A DNA stretch of 64,000 nucleotides from positions 36,513-100,512 of the forward strand of contig WSYB01000023.1 in NCBI GenBank assembly GCA_009773645.1. The letters run 5' to 3'. Every line of letters starts with the position of its first letter. Position 1 is the first letter of the stretch. Shown here piece after piece: positions 60,201-64,000 of this stretch. Under the pieces are notes generated by a model. That model searched no databases. It saw only the letters and a list, made by a program, of their open reading frames with translations, and was not told the DNA's origin. Made by a program: the position numbers and the translations under genes. This DNA comes from Geobacteraceae bacterium (GTDB lineage Bacteria; Desulfobacterota; Desulfuromonadia; Geobacterales; Geobacteraceae).

Positions 60201-61751
60201 GCGGACCTTGTTGAGGGCATCGGATATCTTGTCCTCGACGACGTCGAGAGCTTCCTTCTTGTCCGATAAAACCAATACCGACTTATCATTTAAGACGCAG
60301 TCACAGACGATGGCGGTAATCGTATGGCTCTTGCCGGTGCCCGGCGGCCCCTCGACGGTCACATAATTGCAGTCGGGTCGTTTTGTTGCTATCAGGATTT
60401 GGCGCTGTTCCTCGTTGAGGGGGATGGGCGCCTCAAAGACGAGTTTTTCGCCGGTTTCCATTCCGTCCCATTCATCTTCGACCTGGGAAACACAAACCTT
60501 TGGTTCGTTATGGATGAAATCCTCGATAATTTTCTGGAAAGCCTTGGCGAGCTCGCTGTCTTCCTCGTTGAGCAGGCGCAGGATTTCTTCGTAATCGTTT
60601 ACCACTGCTTCGTCGGACTTGTCGAACAGCGAGATGTAGCAGGCATTAGAAATCCGCACGTGGATGCTCTTCGCGGTCTGCGCCGTGCTATCGGTCAGGT
60701 TGATATTGGTATCTAGCTCGAAGAAGCCGACGATTTCCGCGAGGATTTCCCCCAGGAAGGTCTTGAAGCCACCGTTGTGGTCGGCCAGGAAAACAATCCG
60801 TTCCTTGACCGTCTTGAGGTCACCAATCTTGCCGGTCTTGTTCCGGTATTCCTGAACGATGAATTCCAGTGCCTTCTTGTTGATATATACATGAGAATCG
60901 AATTCGACCGCTAAGGCCTCGTCCTGGCGTTCAAGGTTCACTGGGATGTAGAAGATGGGGTATCTGACGCTGTTAAAGGTGATGTCGCAGAAGTAGAGGT
61001 AGAGTTCCTGCGTCTCGAGGATGTTCTTGTTCCGGGCTATCTCGAAGATTTCGTTGAACAGGTCGGTAACCTGGTAGTTCTCAAAGAACGACAACAGGGT
61101 GGCTTTGATTTCCTCGAGCTCGAGGACGGACCGCATCTCGTCCATGGTCTCAAGGCTGCTTTCGCCGGCAATCAGGAGCTTGGTGACTTCAGAGACCTTG
61201 TTTTCAATGCCCTTGACGAGGATGTCGGTAAGCTCTTCCTCCATCAGGTAGATGCTGTTTTCATCGCCAATGCCGGCGCTCTCCAATGACTTGGCAATAC
61301 TGCCGATGAACGGATTGACCAGCACGGCCCGGAAGGTCTTGGCCGCCTCTTCCAGGGAAGTCGTCAGGGCCTTGTCGAACTCATCCTTGTATGACAGGGC
61401 ATAGTTCTCGACAATGTTGGCGATTTGGTCCGCAAGCTTCTCGGTCTGGTCGGTGGTGACGTTCTTCAGCTGGTATTTGATGAGGTCGAGGAGGTTGGCG
61501 GAGATGTTGGACCGGTACACCCCCTTGGCAATGCTTTTCAGGGCATTGGCGCCGAAGGAGTCCTTGATGGACTTCCAGACGGCGTCGTTGAACTTTGGGT
61601 ACTTGTCGAGCCGGATGCCGACGAGTAGATTGTCTTCACTGCGGAGCTTGATGGTACGCCGGGGGTTCTTCCTCTTGTGGAAGTCGGTTTCCAGGAAGTC
61701 CATGAAGTATTTGGCAACTTCTTTGAGATAGAGGAGGCCGCTGTTTTCCAT
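57210..61751 (-). CDS. Large SF1 (Upf1/Dna2-type) helicase with nuclease-like domain and zinc ribbons
   Basis: A 1513-residue protein. Residues 1-440 are helical with no known domain. The ATPase has EGPPGTGKSHT (Walker A, about 468), a long insert, IIDEASQVS (Walker B, about 957) and LNVGFSRAKEW (motif VI, about 1213). At about 1310-1390 lies a Vsr/DUF559-like nuclease core: KYKVDFLLV, IVIEYDGFKEHF and YRQKTLESYGYKFIRI, which offers a D...ExD pattern. Two cysteine groups end it, CPKC...CVYC and a topoisomerase-type CPKCKSV...GCSRYPMC. The ATG at 61751 follows AAGGA at 8 bases and is 11 bases after the preceding stop; the longer reading to 61952 is a shadow. A nucleic-acid-directed defence role is inferred. 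Confidence 0.88.
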   Translation of the reverse strand: MENSGLLYLKEVAKYFMDFLETDFHKRKNPRRTIKLRSEDNLLVGIRLDKYPKFNDAVWKSIKDSFGANALKSIAKGVYRSNISANLLDLIKYQLKNVTTDQTEKLADQIANIVENYALSYKDEFDKALTTSLEEAAKTFRAVLVNPFIGSIAKSLESAGIGDENSIYLMEEELTDILVKGIENKVSEVTKLLIAGESSLETMDEMRSVLELEEIKATLLSFFENYQVTDLFNEIFEIARNKNILETQELYLYFCDITFNSVRYPIFYIPVNLERQDEALAVEFDSHVYINKKALEFIVQEYRNKTGKIGDLKTVKERIVFLADHNGGFKTFLGEILAEIVGFFELDTNINLTDSTAQTAKSIHVRISNACYISLFDKSDEAVVNDYEEILRLLNEEDSELAKAFQKIIEDFIHNEPKVCVSQVEDEWDGMETGEKLVFEAPIPLNEEQRQILIATKRPDCNYVTVEGPPGTGKSHTITAIVCDCVLNDKSVLVLSDKKEALDVVEDKISDALNKVRHDKNFQNPILRLGKTGSTYAQILSPAVINSIKVHHKAVKNDSVKLEEGIARAVKSLKEDVETEILVSEDIDINDIFRCYAFENQYAGQSLPIDLEEFLAHPDSFVELEEFRQIFGRLNEMFCGEGASDNCRALSLLKVPAADCHNTDTLHKLIRLSGDLMAVATKVKERFADLNALAQCEKLTDASFTTLHKFTQAYAELKSGLFGFLFKGGKVRALNERFRAELPLVNIEQPHKHLDQLQRICLIFNYAKANQPEATGVAYDFILVIDAILRQESAIEELSAFLSIDEDIKYLTDNLKKYPSSLRLLGIDLAQLAGCSSNKLVTMGDGEFKQLVHYITLRQKLDKAFATLPDTDYETAKSKIEKLVTVQMTYQMDKRLIGFTVQSQGTARALRKIIQKKQKFPREEFAKLREAFPCILAGIRDYAEYIPLQPEIFDLVIIDEASQVSIAQAFPALLRAKKVLILGDKKQFSNVKASQARSDTNREYLNNLRDTFIKYVSSEPQKLVRQDNFNIKTSILEFFEYISNYTIQLNKYFRGYKEIISYSNRYFYKNTLQVMKIRGKVIDDVLKFEFIDHDGKTEPVPKSNSLEVEFLISELKRLKEAGSKSSVGIITPHTNQQKLILEAVSKLPDRDFYFEELRLKIMTFDTCQGEERDIIYYSMVATADNDRLWGVFIKDLDAVDVEEDGKIKAQRLNVGFSRAKEWMHFVVSKPLDGFTGSIGDALRHYWHELEEARQEPLPDSVDPNSPMEKEVLNWIVQTDFWLKHKDLGRVSLVPQFNIGEYLRQLDPTRAYQHPKYKVDFLLVYRSDKGREHKIVIEYDGFKEHFTNFGEVNEFNYSQYYSPEDVYRQKTLESYGYKFIRINKFNSGKNPIETLDKRLVAATADRNGDVDVLKSIHETIDNIQNNGAKECPKCKVIRESEEFKDPACSTGYGRICVYCKKLKTAGAAADDNVASGGRIMCPKCKSVMVLRHGRRGKFYGCSRYPMCNSFIPYR

Positions 61752-61762
61752 CAATATTGTCC

Positions 61763-62844
61763 TTATGCAGCGTTGCAGATACTGCTGAACTGTGCCGAGA
61801 AATTCTGGGACGCATCGTTTTTCGAGGTCATTAGGTACAAGTCCATACCGGAGCCTGACTTGACCCTCAGCTCGCCGTACAGGCAGATTGGTATCTGATA
61901 GTTGCTCTTGAATCTGCGGTCCGGCCCGCCGTTCTTGTTCGGGTGCTTCCACGTCTTGTCGACGACCTTGGCATCATGCGGGGGACATTCTTCGATGAAT
62001 CTGGTCGTCTTGACGTCCACGCGATATCGTCATACTCGACGAATCCGACACCCTTGCTGTCATAGACGAGGATACCGTCCGGCATCATGTACAGGCTTTG
62101 CCCCCGGGTCTTTATTACCGGAACATCGATATTCGTTTCAACCCAAGGAGGCTTCCCTTCTCCGACCTGGGCTTCGGTGCGGCTTATCAAGTTCGAGGCG
62201 CCGGCATTGCGCTTCCATTCGTGCGTGTTGTAGATGCCCCGTGAATTTATCAACGACCACACTTTGCTGTTCGAAGCCAGGGCGTTGAAAGAAGAGAGGA
62301 CTTTCTGGAAATGTTCCCCCTTGTCCTCGAAGTCGTAATCCAGGACAATGGTCCGGCGCTTTGATTCCCAGCGTGCCGCAAAAATGAAAGCAACTACCGC
62401 CAGCATGAAGACAACCCAGCCAACGAGAGAACTGTTCTGGAATGCTATGAAGGATGGCAAAAGGCCGATTCCTCCACAGACGTAATCGAGTCTTACGGTG
62501 CTGTAAGATTGATTGAGCTTGTCCAGCAAGTCTTTTCTCGATTGCGGAACCAATTCTTGGGAAGAGGCCGTCGTATATTCAATGGTGCCAGGCTTTGGCG
62601 GTTCAACGTAGGTTTGCGAGGGAATCTGAGGATGAATCTGGGGGTTGGTTCTTCCACCTCCTGCTCCACCACCAAGTTCCTGACGGTAGTAGAGCCCGTA
62701 TCCGCCGGCGTGGATATAACTTTTCCCGTTAGGGCGCACACCTACGCGGAAGCCCTTAACCCCAATGGAGGTGCCTATGCCGCTCTTGGACAGGTTGAAC
62801 CGAACAGGGCCGAGTCTTACTGATTTTCTCAGGTACCATGCCAT
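61763..62844 (-). pseudogene. DUF4236 membrane protein, broken by a one-base frameshift
   Basis: The first gene of the operon. Residues 1-55 are a DUF4236 domain (KSVRLGPVRFNLSKSGIGTSIG), and two membrane helices follow at about 120-160 (SLVGWVVFMLAVVAFIFAA). After FVEYDDIA near 62021 the frame runs into a stop at 61867 with an unlikely Arg/Ser-rich tail. The next frame continues from there as VDVKTTRFIEECPPHDAKV to a stop at 61763, 11 bases before the helicase start. One missing G in GATATCGC(G)GTGGAC would restore a 360-residue protein. It may be a sequencing error, a real mutation or a programmed shift. AGGAGG lies before the ATG at 62844. Confidence 0.8.
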
Positions 62845-63132
62845 GCTGCTACCCTCCTACAAATCAAATTCGTCAGGCCCCCTGGCTAATACAGAAGGGA
62901 GGAGCATCCTTCTTGCGCGGCTTGAATCCACGGGAATCCGACCAACAGCCCCTTTTTGTAGAGCAATCATCGTGTGTACAGTATTTGTTAGAAATTGTTG
63001 AAACATAGCAGATTTTTGCCATTTTATCCAGCCCTTTAACAGGGCATGATCTCTACAAATCGCTGTCAGTACTGCCCTCGGTTGATCCCTTTCCTCCCCT
63101 GCCAAAAAATCAGCCGAAATACGTATTGATTT
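62845..63132. promoter_or_regulatory. Divergent promoter region of the helicase operon and the toxin-antitoxin pair
   Basis: No gene that I can support. The left edge has the ribosome site of the DUF4236 gene. It contains AT-rich stretches near 62975-63030. A TTG-initiated reading of 82 codons at 62857-63105 lacks a ribosome site. Confidence 0.5.
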
Positions 63133-63154
63133 ATGGTAACATATGAGTTACCAT
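63133..63154. promoter_or_regulatory. Operator palindrome of the toxin-antitoxin operon
   Basis: ATGGTAAC and GTTACCAT are perfect 8-base arms around a 6-base centre. It covers an in-frame ATG at 63143 and ends 7 bases before the ATG at 63161, where a HigA-type autorepressor would bind. Confidence 0.7.
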
Positions 63155-63160
63155 CTGCGC

Positions 63161-63496
63161 ATGAGCTACAAGGTCGAAGAATATCTCCGCGAAGACGGGA
63201 CAAGCCCTTACGAAGAGTGGTTCATGGGGCTGGATACCGTAGCGGCGGCAAAGATTACGATAGTAAAGCTCAAGCTGGAACAGGGCAACCTTTCCAACGT
63301 CAAATGGTTCCGAGGGATCGGCGAATACCGTCTTGATTGGGGACCGGGCTACCGGGTCTACATCGGACGGGATGGCGAAAGGCTCATCATCCTGCTCGGC
63401 GGAGGGACCAAGAAGGGACAGCAAAAGGATATCGAGCGGGCTGTTGCTCTGTGGGGTGAGTACACCGAGCGAAAAGCCCAACGGAAAAAGAGATAG
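63161..63496 (+). CDS. HigB/RelE-type toxin (Gp49-like)
   Basis: A 111-residue protein of the phage-derived Gp49-like/HigB toxin family (RelE fold, mRNA interferase). It shows the pattern [63 protein letters not shown], where conserved Arg and Lys residues form the RNase site. I chose ATG 63161, since ATG 63143 lies inside the operator; neither has a ribosome site, so translation may be leaderless. The antitoxin follows 26 bases on, toxin-first as in higBA. Confidence 0.88.
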   Translation: MSYKVEEYLREDGTSPYEEWFMGLDTVAAAKITIVKLKLEQGNLSNVKWFRGIGEYRLDWGPGYRVYIGRDGERLIILLGGGTKKGQQKDIERAVALWGEYTERKAQRKKR

Positions 63497-63522
63497 ATTT
63501 CTGGAAGATTCAGGAGGTATGT

Positions 63523-63843
63523 ATGGCACTCACGAGAGATTTCAAGGAAACGGTAAAGAAGCGGGTCGAAAGTGATCCTGATTTCGCCAAGGCACTGCTC
63601 CATGAGTCAATCGATCTCATGCTGGATGGCGATTCCGCAACCGCCAAACTGATCTTGCGCGACCTGATAAACGCAACGGTCGGATTCGAGCGCCTGGCCG
63701 AAGAGGTTCACAAGCCGAGCAAAAGCCTCCACCGGATGCTGTCCGCCTCCGGCAACCCGACGATGGAAAATCTGTCGGCTATCTTCGCCACCATCAAAAA
63801 GGCCCTGCACGTCAGGATCGACACAACGGTCACCGCCGTATAG
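63523..63843 (+). CDS. HigA-type antitoxin (helix-turn-helix)
   Basis: A 106-residue antitoxin. The N-terminal part (MALTRDFKETVKKRVESDPDF) neutralises the toxin in this family; the C-terminal part (VGFERLAEEVHKPSKSLHRMLSASGNPTMENLSAIFATIKKAL, split by position 49-92) is a helix-turn-helix that would bind the palindrome at 63133-63154. AGGAGG lies 5 bases before the ATG. The pair forms a small operon and may stabilise the neighbouring defence locus. Confidence 0.88.
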   Translation: MALTRDFKETVKKRVESDPDFAKALLHESIDLMLDGDSATAKLILRDLINATVGFERLAEEVHKPSKSLHRMLSASGNPTMENLSAIFATIKKALHVRIDTTVTAV

Positions 63844-64000
63844 ACCTTCGAGAGAAATGGGTTAGGGGCGAATTTTTGGGGATATTTTTGGGGGTATGTC
63901 TCGAATGGCGCTAGTTTAAGGTTTCGCTGCACGACATCTGTTCCGGTGAGGGACCGCTTTCATTTCACGTCTCGGCGCAGTCAACAGCTGATAACTTTTA
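63844..64000. other. Right end of the window, no gene seen
   Basis: The 157 bases after the antitoxin have no supported ORF. A GGGGATATTTTTGGGGG run at 63878-63894 is the only visible pattern. Confidence 0.4.

Noticed and set aside
61752..61952. N-terminal 67-residue extension of the large helicase
   Set aside because: It overlaps the second half of the DUF4236 gene in another frame, whereas the ATG at 61751 has a good ribosome site.
62857..63105. An 82-codon leftward ORF before the DUF4236 gene
   Set aside because: It starts at TTG without a ribosome site, has no recognisable domain and fills the expected promoter region.

Overview
The window looks like chromosome of a Geobacteraceae-type desulfuromonad (Geobacter or Geotalea relative). 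The evidence is the gene content: an anaerobic Ni-CO dehydrogenase cluster, a KorDABC 2-oxoacid:ferredoxin oxidoreductase, a sigma-54-type promoter in front of glnBA, a DHH-CBS-nucleotidyltransferase fusion of the kind described in Geobacter, a MucR-type regulator and long SLBB exopolysaccharide export proteins. Many intergenic regions carry degenerate GTGAAGGGTGAA or GGGATCGGGAACC repeats. I assign the lineage from memory of gene content, not from a search.

Left part (1-15.6 kb): a partial Na/Pi cotransporter; an envelope cluster (putative lipoprotein, OmpA-like proteins); an HU-type protein; a TPR protein; an RlmD-type RNA methyltransferase; a translationally coupled aldehyde dehydrogenase / class III aminotransferase / cPGS-like GTPase operon; infA; an acyl-ACP thioesterase coupled to a small periplasmic protein; and a stand-alone lpxD. 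Next comes a carbon monoxide module (15.8-21.4 kb): a PAS-LytTR regulator resembling the CO sensor RcoM, followed by cooS, cooC, cooF and an FAD/NAD oxidoreductase that could pass electrons from CO to NAD(P). A biotin block follows, bioB-bioD-bioA, with a good BirA operator in front of bioB.

Middle part (25-48.7 kb): a DHH-CBS-CBS-tRNA nucleotidyltransferase, AmrB, scpAB, trpS, an M50 protease, glnB-glnA, an M23 peptidase, hrpB, a polysaccharide export operon (SLBB outer membrane protein, Wzz-like protein, VanZ, PAP2, HAD), tRNA-Glu, tRNA-Gln, korDABC, a MucR regulator, tRNA-Ala and tRNA-Leu.

Right part (48.66-56.34 kb): a 7.7 kb integrative element sits in the 3' end of tRNA-Leu. It is bounded by a 20-bp direct repeat, and each end carries a matching pair of integrase arm-type sites. 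It encodes a tyrosine integrase, an AlpA-like protein, a winged-helix replication-type protein, a terminase small-subunit-like protein, a serine recombinase, a lipoprotein and several small unknown proteins. It has no capsid, portal, large terminase or tail genes, so it resembles a phage satellite more than a degraded prophage.

Right of the element (56.6-62.8 kb) is a compact three-gene operon: a DUF4236 membrane protein broken by a one-base frameshift, a 1513-residue SF1 helicase with a nuclease-like domain and zinc ribbons, and a tail-anchored winged-helix protein. A HigB/HigA-type toxin-antitoxin pair with its own operator follows. This looks like a defence locus and is the best candidate for an undescribed system. 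I saw no CRISPR arrays, rRNA genes or insertion sequences.
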